A stretch of DNA of 6,711 bases from an uncultured Clostridia bacterium (GCA_934487205.1 CAKSRS010000083.1:1-6711), one strand, 5' to 3'. Positions 1 through 5,886 are shown, numbered from the stretch's first letter. Program-made: numbers and translations. Notes: a model not told the origin generated them from the letters alone.

Positions 1-327
1 TTGTCTCGTCTTCAACAACAAGCATACAATGATAAAAACAAGGCGTTAGGTGTCACTCATTCTCAAAAGTTGGATGTTGTGCTTCGGCAATTACAAGAAA
101 CCAAACAAGAGCTTGCCGGTACGAAGAGAAGGTTGGAAACTGCTGAGGCCCTGTTGGCTGATACTAACGAGAGAAATCATCAGTTGGAAGCTGAGCGAAA
201 GAAGAATGCTAAGGAACGCAAGGCCTTGGAGGATGAAATAGTTCTACTTCGTGCCGATCTTTGTAATGAGAATACGAGCCTGCAGTTACGTCGTTCAGTG
301 GAATCGGAAGTGTTCAAGAAGCATTGA
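1..327 (+). CDS. Coiled-coil protein of unknown function, possibly 5'-partial
   Basis: The frame is open from the first base to TGA at 325-327 (108 residues). The first codon is TTG, so the true start may lie left of the window. From about residue 22 to 95 the protein is almost all Glu, Lys, Arg, Gln and Leu in heptad-like order (LRQLQETKQELAGTKRRLE, then AERKKNAKERKALEDEI). This predicts a long helix forming a coiled coil. No signal peptide, membrane segment or catalytic motif is visible. I do not recognise the family. Coiled-coil N-termini occur in IS66-type transposases and in many phage or plasmid proteins, but no downstream transposase domain follows here, so no function is assigned. A second coiled-coil gene lies at 1441-1881, and this pair brackets two other small unknown genes. 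The reading frame is well supported; the role is not. Confidence 0.55.
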   Translation: MSRLQQQAYNDKNKALGVTHSQKLDVVLRQLQETKQELAGTKRRLETAEALLADTNERNHQLEAERKKNAKERKALEDEIVLLRADLCNENTSLQLRRSVESEVFKKH

Positions 328-449
328 AATCGGCAATGAACAGTATTTGTCTAGACTCGCAAACAAGTCGGAGTGTCGTACAGGTAAATACCTCAAGGCT
401 TTGTTCAAGGTTCATTCACCTTTTTTCTCATAAATAACTAAACCACATT

Positions 450-900
450 ATGAACGACGTAAAAATTAGCATCCACGACAGTATCGTCCAGGTTCTGCCC
501 AACGCCACAAAGACCGTACAAAACTTCAATGGCGATCAGTTTGCCGAGAAAATTCTCAGTAAGCAGGAAGCCGCTGAAGACAGTTTTTCCGATGTTGACT
601 CCCCCGATGTCGCTTCCCCCTGAAGCCAAGAAACTCGCCCTCTACATTGGCAAGGAAAGCCTCCCGGCCTTCCTCGCTCAGATTCGTGACTGCAACAACG
701 CCACAGAGCTTGCCTTGCTTGTCGTCTCCATGTTTGATCAAGAGACCAAACTCACCGAGGAAATCGTCGTTAGAAGTAGCTTCATCCAGCTCCTGTTGCC
801 CTTCGCCACCAAAATCACTTCTGGTAGAAGCGTGAATAACATACGCGCCCGCATTAATGATGCTTTGATCGCGCGACGTAAGTCTCACCCCAAACATTAA
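450..900 (+). pseudogene. Small unknown gene split by a +1 frameshift (or recoded) at CCC-TGA
   Basis: ATG at 450 opens a 57-codon frame (MNDVKISIHDSIVQVLPN...) that stops at TGA 621-623. From base 622 the +1 frame stays open to TAA at 898-900 and continues convincingly (EAKKLALYIGKESLPAFLAQ...). Joining them by skipping one C of the CCCCC run at 616-620 gives an uninterrupted 149-residue protein reading ...DVASP-EAKK.... The first third is polar with an Asp/Ser-rich linker near residues 45-57. The rest is helical, and the C-terminus is basic (RARINDALIARRK). I do not recognise the family. Three explanations remain: a disabling indel, a homopolymer sequencing error, or programmed +1 frameshifting, since CCC followed by UGA is a known slippery context. 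The next gene starts 5 nt after the stop, suggesting an operon. I see no convincing promoter upstream. Confidence 0.55.
607..900 (+). CDS. Downstream half of the split small gene, readable from its own ATG
   Basis: This is the larger open piece of the frameshifted gene. An in-frame ATG at 607 (MSLPPEAKKLAL) overlaps the end of the upstream 57-codon ORF by 17 nt, so the piece could be translated alone by coupling, giving 97 residues. A longer in-frame start at 529 exists, but its N-terminus (MAISLPRKFSV) is the upstream ORF read out of frame and is unlikely to be real. The protein looks all-helical: a hydrophobic stretch (TELALLVVSMF), a second one (SFIQLLLPFATKI), then an Arg-rich tail (NNIRARINDALIARRK) that could touch nucleic acid, which is only a guess. 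No family is recognised. It ends 5 nt before the next start, typical of translational coupling. Confidence 0.5.
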   Translation: MSLPPEAKKLALYIGKESLPAFLAQIRDCNNATELALLVVSMFDQETKLTEEIVVRSSFIQLLLPFATKITSGRSVNNIRARINDALIARRKSHPKH

Positions 901-905
901 TCGCC

Positions 906-1283
906 ATGATCGGAATAGAGATAATGATAGCTCAAATAGCTACTGCGGCATACTTTGGCTATAAGCAATGCAAATCATCTGGACGACGCCATTGGAGTCC
1001 TTTTGACCTGTTTTTTGTCTCTCGCGCCTCGGCATCAACCGAAGCCTCTGCAAAAGAGCAGGAAGCCCCGTCTTCCAAGGCGGAGCAGTTGGAGAAACCA
1101 CAGGCGAAGCCATCTGATCCCGTTTTGGAAGAACGCATCGCCCAGGCCGTCATCGACAAACTCAGGCAGAACATGGAACCACAGGTCATCATCAACTTCT
1201 TCGGTGGCAATCATATCGTGGCCCCTAATGCTCGGGAAGCCTATCAGCAGTTCCATTCCTCTACCCAACCCCAAAAGGATTGA
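906..1283 (+). CDS. Small protein of unknown function with N-terminal hydrophobic helix
   Basis: A 125-residue ORF starts at ATG 906, only 5 nt after the previous stop, and ends with TGA at 1281-1283. Residues 1-18 (MIGIEIMIAQIATAAYFG) form a hydrophobic or amphipathic helix followed by Lys/Arg, which could be a short membrane anchor or a packing helix. A basic segment and an aromatic patch (SPFDLFFVS) follow. Residues 40-72 are a low-complexity Ala/Ser/Glu/Pro/Lys linker. The C-terminal part (about 73-112) is a helix (LEERIAQAVIDKLRQNM) followed by PQVIINFFGGNHIVAPNA. The NF-x-G and PNA words loosely echo VLPNATKTVQNFNGD in the preceding gene, which may or may not mean relationship. I do not recognise the family. 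Tight spacing suggests the two genes work together. The alternative frame at 955-1323 is a shadow. Confidence 0.6.
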   Translation: MIGIEIMIAQIATAAYFGYKQCKSSGRRHWSPFDLFFVSRASASTEASAKEQEAPSSKAEQLEKPQAKPSDPVLEERIAQAVIDKLRQNMEPQVIINFFGGNHIVAPNAREAYQQFHSSTQPQKD

Positions 1284-1395
1284 CATCAGACTGATGGCTT
1301 ACAAAGCATTAATGAACGATTAAAGCTGGATTAACGGTGATTAATGTGCCCGCTTGACAGCTTCTCCGCCAGCCATACCCCTTACTTCGTAAGGA
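1284..1395 (+). repeat. Palindromes and phased GATTAA words in the spacer
   Basis: The spacer after the small-gene pair holds several short symmetric elements. CATCAG-A-CTGATG (1284-1296) is a perfect 13-nt palindrome directly after the stop codon. GATTAA occurs three times, at 1318-1323, 1329-1334 and 1339-1344, i.e. 11 and 10 nt apart, on the same helical face. CCTTAC-TTC-GTAAGG (1380-1394) is a perfect 6-bp hairpin. No U-tract follows either palindrome, so they are not clear intrinsic terminators. They could be protein-binding sites regulating the downstream gene at 1441, but short words like these also arise by chance in A/T-rich DNA. Confidence 0.3.
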
Positions 1396-1440
1396 TTTGA
1401 TCTATTAGAAGCAAACCACGATATTTATGTCCCAGCCATA

Positions 1441-1881
1441 ATGGAGCCTGAAAACAAGTCCACACAAGCGATTAGTGCGCAAGTGCATGATTGGGCAGCT
1501 GAAAACAGGCAGCTTCGCAAGGAACTTTGTGTCCGTGAAAAGCGAGTAGAGGAGCTGGAGGCTTTGGCTTCAAGCCTGAACAAACAGCTGTGTGAAAAGA
1601 TAGATCAGATAAATGACATGATGCAAACGCTCATGGCTTTTATAACAGGAGACGGTGCTGTAAACCTTTCGGAATCTCTTCGCCAGTCAATAGTCGCTGA
1701 GGTTCGCTCCGAATTTGAGGCTCGTGAACAAGAGCTGGAAAAAGCGTACACTTGTGAGCGGGAGAAACTTACTTCTAAGTTCAATGCCCGTTTAGCAGCC
1801 ATGCAGAACGAGCTCAATCAGCTGAAAGGAATATATGCTGAGAATGATCCGGCAATCATTTCAGAAAACAAAACTAAATAA
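1441..1881 (+). CDS. Coiled-coil protein of unknown function
   Basis: A 146-residue ORF starts at ATG 1441 and ends with TAA at 1879-1881. Residues about 15-62 (AENRQLRKELCVREKRVEEL and onward) and 85-130 (VRSEFEAREQELEKAY, then MQNELNQLKG) are charged heptad-like helices. They are separated by a less charged stretch (MAFITGDGAVNLSESL, 65-80), so a two-segment coiled coil or helical hairpin is likely. There is no signal peptide, membrane segment or enzyme motif. It resembles the ORF at 1-327 in composition rather than by a clear shared motif. The next gene (sugar-nucleotide dehydrogenase) starts 25 nt downstream, so co-transcription is plausible. Function unknown; an IS66-transposase N-terminal relic is a weak alternative because no transposase core follows. 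Confidence 0.6.
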   Translation: MEPENKSTQAISAQVHDWAAENRQLRKELCVREKRVEELEALASSLNKQLCEKIDQINDMMQTLMAFITGDGAVNLSESLRQSIVAEVRSEFEAREQELEKAYTCEREKLTSKFNARLAAMQNELNQLKGIYAENDPAIISENKTK

Positions 1882-1906
1882 ATTTAGACGTTTAAAACAA
1901 AAAATC

Positions 1907-2662
1907 ATGATTAACGTAGGAATTATCGGATGTGGCTTCGTCGGTGGAGCCCTGAAGGATTGGTTGGAGCACAACAATCCAGAGTGTAAACTATTTATCA
2001 GTGACCCCGCAAAGGGATATCATGATGATCTGAGCCACGTGGACATCGCATTCTTGCAGATTCATGTGCCCACGGAAGATGATGGAACACAGGATTTGAC
2101 GCTCATGAAAGAGCTGATATCAAACCTGCCAGACGTCCCCGTCTTTGTCAGAACCACTATTCTTCCTGGAACCAGCGATATGCTCTCTCGTGAGACGAAG
2201 CACCAGGTGTGCTATATGCCAGAGTTTCTCACTGAACGTACGTTTATCGAGGACTTCAAGAGGCAGACTATGGTGTTCACTGGTGCGCATGAATTACTCA
2301 CAAAGATCTTTGTTGGCAAGAAGTTTACCGTCATGACTCCTTTGGAGGCTGAGCTGACCAAATATATGCACAATGTGTTTGGAGCTTACAAGGTGACTTA
2401 TTTCAATGCCTGTCGTGAGTATTGCGAGCAGATGGGCGGTGATTGGCGCAAGGTACATACGGGAATGCTCCTCTCGGGCTACATCAATGATACCCACACC
2501 TATGTGCCCGGTCCTGACGGTAAGTTTGGTTATGGTGGCAAATGCTTCCCCAAGGATGTCAACGCCTTTGCGAAAATGACGGAGGGCACGCCCCTTGGTA
2601 CCCTTTTGGAGCATCTCCATGAACTGAATGTCCACTTCCGTGGCGTTGAGGAGCACATATAA
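1907..2662 (+). CDS. Compact UDP-glucose/GDP-mannose dehydrogenase family protein
   Basis: The start ATG at 1907 puts the Rossmann motif right at the N-terminus (MINVGIIGCGFVGGAL, GxGxxG at residues 8-13). An earlier in-frame ATG at 1835 lies inside the preceding gene and only adds a non-homologous tail. Family signatures follow in the normal order: PEFLTE at 105-110 (usual PEFLREG), ELTKYMHN with Lys152 and Asn156, and the catalytic-cysteine motif GYGGKCFPKD at 208-217 (Cys213). Known members oxidise a UDP- or GDP-sugar at C6 to the uronic acid with two NAD+. At 251 residues this one stops soon after the Cys motif, whereas typical enzymes run to about 390-450 with a C-terminal UDP-binding domain. 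Short forms may be natural, as the sequence ends in a tidy helix and a stop rather than in debris. UDP-GlcA formation is plausible but substrate and activity are inferred. Confidence 0.82.
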   Translation: MINVGIIGCGFVGGALKDWLEHNNPECKLFISDPAKGYHDDLSHVDIAFLQIHVPTEDDGTQDLTLMKELISNLPDVPVFVRTTILPGTSDMLSRETKHQVCYMPEFLTERTFIEDFKRQTMVFTGAHELLTKIFVGKKFTVMTPLEAELTKYMHNVFGAYKVTYFNACREYCEQMGGDWRKVHTGMLLSGYINDTHTYVPGPDGKFGYGGKCFPKDVNAFAKMTEGTPLGTLLEHLHELNVHFRGVEEHI

Positions 2663-3376
2663 CATTATACTAATGCGTGCATAGGTGTAGCATATGCTTC
2701 TGGTTCGATATCCCCAACGGCACAACGATCGAAATAGAGTGTTTTGAGTATGAAAAAACTCGATTAGAGTAACCTCTCTGACTTTTTGGGATATATCCTA
2801 GATGGACGAACTCGTTACAATACGTAATTAGGTAAGTCTTGAGTATTATTGCTCGTTAGGCAATGTTACAAATGTGTATTGATAGTTTTTCGTCTTTGTC
2901 GTATATGGCGGAGGCCGTTTTGAAAAACTTATGGCGGTAATTGTGATATCAATAGCTCCTTTGTTTTTTATACACCAATGTCCACTTGAAATCATTAATT
3001 TTTAAAAAGCTGACAGGTTTTGCAAGTAATAAGGGAGTGTTTGTCAAGCATTCTTGTATGTGTAAATATGCGTACTGGTCGGTGCTTTCATATTGATACT
3101 TTTAAATCGTAAGATTTGTCGATTGGAATCAATTCTAACTCACAGAGTGGTTTTCAATGGTCTTTGTTGCTTGTTGGCAAACTCATGCTTAGATAGTAAA
3201 TGACATTTTGTGGATAGTAGTGGTTTTATGTAATTCTCACTGAAAGTTTTCTTTCATTCGTTGCGGTTCTTTAATGTGCACGTGTTATCTTTTGTTTCAC
3301 TATTGATGAAAGGGTGCACGAGTGCGGAAAAATATGCAAGTAGATAGGAAAGGTTTTAAAGTTAGTAAGTTAATAA
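2663..3376. other. A/T-rich 714-nt stretch without a recognisable gene
   Basis: All six frames are closed at short intervals and I recognise no protein fragment. The stretch is visibly richer in A/T than the genes on either side. Small structures exist: an 8-bp inverted repeat AGTTTTTC/GAAAAACT (2884-2891 and 2922-2929), a 6-bp hairpin TGAAAG-TTTT-CTTTCA (3241-3256), and two GTGCACG words (3276-3282 and 3314-3320). A frame around 3010-3090 reads LTGFASNKGVFVKHS before stops, possibly a worn gene piece, but I cannot name it. Most likely this is decayed coding DNA plus the promoter region of the deacetylase gene. No TTTG/TAnnTTTG Bacteroidetes promoter of convincing spacing was found by eye. 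Confidence 0.5.
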
Positions 3377-4234
3377 ATGTCAGTTTCAATAATAATCAAT
3401 GCAGATGATTTGGGTAAAAACAATATTGTCAACGAGGCAATAAGAGAGGCCTTGTCGTTAGGTGTAATAACCTCTTCTACCATTATGGCTAACTCCTCTT
3501 CTTGGGAAGAAGTACATGCTATTGTGGATGAAAATCCTCAAGCGTCTTTTGGAGTTCACTTGAATTTGACAGAGGGAAAGGCCTTGACGGCCAGTAGTGT
3601 GTTCCATCAGATGAATATTGTGGATAATGATAATTGTTTTACCAAGAGAATTCGCAGCTTCAAGAGCTTTTCGCCAGAGCTCTTGAAGGCGGTTTATGAC
3701 GAATGGGACGCACAAATCAATAAAGTGATTACCGTAGAAGAAATAGTTGTTACACATTTTGACGGGCATCACCATATCCATAAGGAATATCCTTTTAGAA
3801 ATGTTTTGATGAGCTTGTGTGAAAAATACAACATTCATCAGGTTCGCAATCGCTATACATCTCCTATAAAAGGTTTTAAAAAAATGGCAATTGACGGTCT
3901 TGGGGAGCTCTCTTTAGTTCCGGGGGTGTTGGCCTTGTCACATTCGCTGAGTGGTTTTGGAGGAGTTTTCTCATCTGTTTATTCAATGATGGAAAGCGAA
4001 AGCTGGAGAAGAAAAATTAGACGAAAAGCAAGTGTTACAGATTATTTCAATGCATACGAGAGTGAATGTGAGCAGTTGTCAAGGGGCAGGCGCCCACTTG
4101 GCGACTGCACTATTGAGTTGATGTGCCATCCAGGGCATCCGGATTATCTTAAAGAATACGAGTTTATAAAGGAGCATACAGTTGAAAAATATTTATCCAA
4201 TAGCAAACTGATTAGTTATAAAGAACTGGTATGA
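3377..4234 (+). CDS. YdjC/ChbG-family carbohydrate deacetylase
   Basis: This 285-residue protein has the family landmarks. Near the N-terminus is INADDLG (Asp10-Asp11), then SFGVHLNLTEG with His61, then THFDGHHHIH (127-135), and near the end IELMCHPGHPD (His251, His254). In this family an Asp and His residues from these motifs bind the catalytic metal, and a Asp/His pair acts in N-acetyl removal from substrates such as chitobiose derivatives. Hopanoid HpnK proteins belong to the same group. There is no signal peptide, so it is probably cytoplasmic, acting on a sugar-nucleotide, lipid-linked intermediate or oligosaccharide. The length is normal and all key motifs are present, so it should be active. 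The coding sequence is more A/T-rich than fnlA and fnlB downstream, hinting at separate acquisition. Its exact substrate cannot be read from sequence. The stop overlaps a short ORF starting at 4231. Confidence 0.88.
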   Translation: MSVSIIINADDLGKNNIVNEAIREALSLGVITSSTIMANSSSWEEVHAIVDENPQASFGVHLNLTEGKALTASSVFHQMNIVDNDNCFTKRIRSFKSFSPELLKAVYDEWDAQINKVITVEEIVVTHFDGHHHIHKEYPFRNVLMSLCEKYNIHQVRNRYTSPIKGFKKMAIDGLGELSLVPGVLALSHSLSGFGGVFSSVYSMMESESWRRKIRRKASVTDYFNAYESECEQLSRGRRPLGDCTIELMCHPGHPDYLKEYEFIKEHTVEKYLSNSKLISYKELV

Positions 4235-4299
4235 AGATAGAAATACTTGTATTTCATAGTCCTTCAGTTATTGTAGCAAATGGGAATATGTACCAGTAA
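4231..4299 (+). pseudogene. 22-codon start of a truncated gene overlapping the deacetylase stop
   Basis: ATG at 4231 overlaps the TGA of the deacetylase (ATGA), the classic geometry of a translationally coupled operon gene. It reads MKIEILVFHSPSVIVANGNM and stops at TAA 4297-4299. An MKI-x-hydrophobic beginning is common for glycosyltransferases and similar Rossmann proteins, so this may be the surviving 5' end of a lost glycosyltransferase. Twenty-two residues are too few to identify it. No frame continues it in the next 110 nt. It could equally be a chance ORF, but the ATGA overlap favours a once-real gene. Confidence 0.35.
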
Positions 4300-4411
4300 A
4301 CTTTCAAAAGATTCTTAGCTAATGCATGAAGTCGCTTAGTTGTTAAAGAATAAAACATTCAAACACACAGGTAGAGTTAATCCGCTGAAAAGCAGGTGCA
4401 CTGTATTGGCG

Positions 4412-4567
4412 GTTTACGATATTCCTGTCACCTATGTTGACACCACTCCCTAAGAGCAGGACTTTTTTAAAAAACCTAACAAAAGCTTGAGGGAAGAATT
4501 GATACATTTCGCAGAGTGGTATGAAAGTATTATGGCACAGAAAAGAAATAAACAAAGAATATTATGA
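4412..4567 (+). pseudogene. Decayed 3' end of a UDP-glucuronate 4-epimerase-like gene
   Basis: One frame reads VYDIPVTYVDTTP, then a TAA (4451-4453), then EQDFFKKPNKSLREELIHF and AEWYESIM, ending with TGA at 4565-4567. This matches the usual C-terminus of UDP-glucuronate 4-epimerases and related extended SDR enzymes, which read roughly GDVPVTYADTSAL-ERDF-GFKP-TSLREGL-FAEWY. The internal stop sits where Leu is expected, so one T-to-A change (TTA to TAA) would explain it. Nothing recognisable as the remaining ~270 residues lies upstream; 4300-4411 is unassigned. The remnant is therefore a 5'-truncated, stop-containing relic. Its final codons overlap the ATG of fnlA (TTATGA), so the intact ancestor was probably coupled to fnlA. 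Known enzymes of this kind convert UDP-GlcA to UDP-GalA, which would pair with the dehydrogenase at 1907. The match is from memory of the family, not an alignment. Confidence 0.65.
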
Positions 4568-5613
4568 GCATTTTTGCAGGTAAAACTCTTATGATAACCG
4601 GTGGAACAGGATCCTTCGGTAACGCAGTGTTGAACCGTTTCCTCCGTACAGACATCGGAGAAATCCGCATCTTCTCCCGCGATGAGAAGAAGCAGGACGA
4701 TATGCGCCACGAGTATCAGGTGAAATACCCCGATGTGGCAAACAAGATCAAGTTCTTTATCGGTGATGTACGTAACTTGCAGTCGTGCCGCAATGCCATG
4801 CCTGGTGTGGATTACATCTTCCATGCCGCAGCATTGAAGCAGGTCCCGAGCTGTGAGTTCTTCCCGATGGAGGCCGTCAAGACCAATGTCATTGGCACGG
4901 ACAATGTCCTGACTGCTGCTATTGAGGCAGGAGTAGGAGCCGTCATCTGTCTCTCCACGGATAAGGCCGCCTATCCCATCAACGCCATGGGTATCACCAA
5001 GGCCGTGGAGGAGAAGATCGCCGTCGCCAAGAGTCGCTACTCTGGCAATACCAAGATCTGCTGCACGCGCTATGGCAATGTGATGTGTTCCCGTGGTTCT
5101 GTCATTCCCCTGTGGATAGACCAGATTCGCAATGGCAACCCCATCACGCTGACCGAGCCCAAGATGACCCGCTTCATCATGTCGCTGGAGGAGGCCGTCG
5201 ATCTCGTCCTTTTCGCTTTCGAGCATGGACACAACGGTGACATCCTCGTACAGAAAGCCCCTGCTTGCACGATCCAAACCCAGGCCGAGGCCGTTTGCGA
5301 GCTCTTCGGAGGCAAGAAGGAGGATATCAAAGTCATCGGCATCCGCCACGGAGAGAAGATGTATGAGACATTGCTCACCAAGGAGGAGTGCGCCAAGGCC
5401 GAGGATATGGGCAACTTCTACCGTGTACCCGCTGACAACCGCGGACTGAACTACGACAAGTTCTTCAAGGAGGGCGACACGAAGCGTTCTGAGATAGAGG
5501 AGTTCAACTCCGACAACACCTACCGCCTGAACCTTGAGGAAACCAAGGCCAAGATCGCTTCCTTGGAGTATATTCAGAAAGAATTGAAAGGCGAGGGCAA
5601 CTTCGTGCAGTAA
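4564..5613 (+). CDS. fnlA: UDP-GlcNAc 4,6-dehydratase/5-epimerase (FnlA/CapE/WbjB type)
   Basis: A complete 349-residue extended SDR enzyme. The NAD(P) motif is TGGTGSFG (12-19). FSRDEKKQDDMRHE (37-50), HAAALKQVPSCEFFPMEA (87-104) and STDKAAYPINAMGITKAVEEK (131-151) are hallmark segments of the polysaccharide-biosynthesis CapD/CapE group. The usual catalytic YxxxK is here MxxxK (Met142, Lys146), as known for CapE/FnlA-type enzymes, and Asp133-Lys134 are kept. RHGEKMYETLLTKEE (261-275) and the long C-terminal part are typical of the full-length soluble form. It lacks the membrane helices of the CapD/PglF branch, so it is cytoplasmic. Known homologues turn UDP-GlcNAc into UDP-2-acetamido-2,6-dideoxy-L-hexos-4-ulose, the first step to UDP-L-FucNAc and UDP-L-PneNAc. 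The FnlB-type reductase downstream supports this reading. The start ATG is preceded by an A-rich leader and overlaps the epimerase relic's stop. Confidence 0.93.
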   Translation: MSIFAGKTLMITGGTGSFGNAVLNRFLRTDIGEIRIFSRDEKKQDDMRHEYQVKYPDVANKIKFFIGDVRNLQSCRNAMPGVDYIFHAAALKQVPSCEFFPMEAVKTNVIGTDNVLTAAIEAGVGAVICLSTDKAAYPINAMGITKAVEEKIAVAKSRYSGNTKICCTRYGNVMCSRGSVIPLWIDQIRNGNPITLTEPKMTRFIMSLEEAVDLVLFAFEHGHNGDILVQKAPACTIQTQAEAVCELFGGKKEDIKVIGIRHGEKMYETLLTKEECAKAEDMGNFYRVPADNRGLNYDKFFKEGDTKRSEIEEFNSDNTYRLNLEETKAKIASLEYIQKELKGEGNFVQ

Positions 5614-5643
5614 ACGAACACGAATAAATAAGTAGTATTAAGT

Positions 5644-5766
5644 ACGAACACGAATCACACGAATTTAACGAATAAATAAGTAATATTAAGTATGAACGCA
5701 GATAGACCTGATTAAACAGATAATATTCGTGTTATTAGAGTAATTCGTGTTCAAATATCATCTGTA
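5644..5766 (+). repeat. Repeat unit copy 1
   Basis: The longer of the two units. It begins ACGAACACGAATCACACGAAT and ends TCATCTGTA. GAACACGAAT at 5646-5655 pairs with ATTCGTGTTC at 5743-5752, and ACACGAAT at 5657-5664 pairs with ATTCGTGT at 5725-5732. The CAGAT-word block lies inside these arms. It carries an extra AAGTAATATTAAG-like segment absent from copy 2. Confidence 0.8.
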
Positions 5767-5775
5767 GTTTCTAAG

Positions 5776-5886
5776 ACGAACACGAATCACACGAATTAAA
5801 CGAATAATAGTACGAGCACAGATAGAACAGATTAAACAGATAACATTCGTGTTATTAGAGTTATTCGTGTTCAAATATCATCTGTA
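5776..5886 (+). repeat. Repeat unit copy 2
   Basis: The shorter unit, with the same arms as copy 1 (GAACACGAAT 5778-5787 against 5863-5872; ACACGAAT 5789-5796 against 5845-5852). Its CAGAT block (5813-5832) has an extra inverted partner just past the unit at 5889-5908, so the second palindrome overlaps the first rather than sitting wholly inside it. It ends about 47 nt before the fnlB start. Confidence 0.8.

Noticed and set aside
556..897. A 113-codon minus-strand frame opposite the split small gene
   Set aside because: The + strand frames fit better with the close downstream gene and a plausible continuous protein. The antisense protein shows no motif.
1380..1400. Intrinsic terminator at the CCTTAC-TTC-GTAAGG hairpin
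   Set aside because: The stem is short and is followed by ATTTGATC rather than a run of T.
1..1881. IS66-family insertion sequence remnant
   Set aside because: Coiled-coil segments alone resemble the transposase N-terminus, but no zinc-binding or DDE core, TnpB-like protein or terminal inverted repeat was seen.
2294..2725. A 143-codon minus-strand frame opposite the dehydrogenase 3' half
   Set aside because: The + strand carries the GYGGKCFPKD motif here, and the antisense product is not protein-like.
2663..3376. Invertible capsule promoter of the Bacteroides Mpi type
   Set aside because: I found no pair of long inverted repeats flanking a promoter-like core. The only pairs seen are 6-8 bp, and an ACGAACTCGT word near 2806 is not a convincing match.
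4450..5349. A 299-codon open frame on the minus strand opposite fnlA
   Set aside because: It is the complement of a strongly conserved enzyme gene with biased third positions, which commonly leaves the antisense frame open. Its translation has no recognisable motif.
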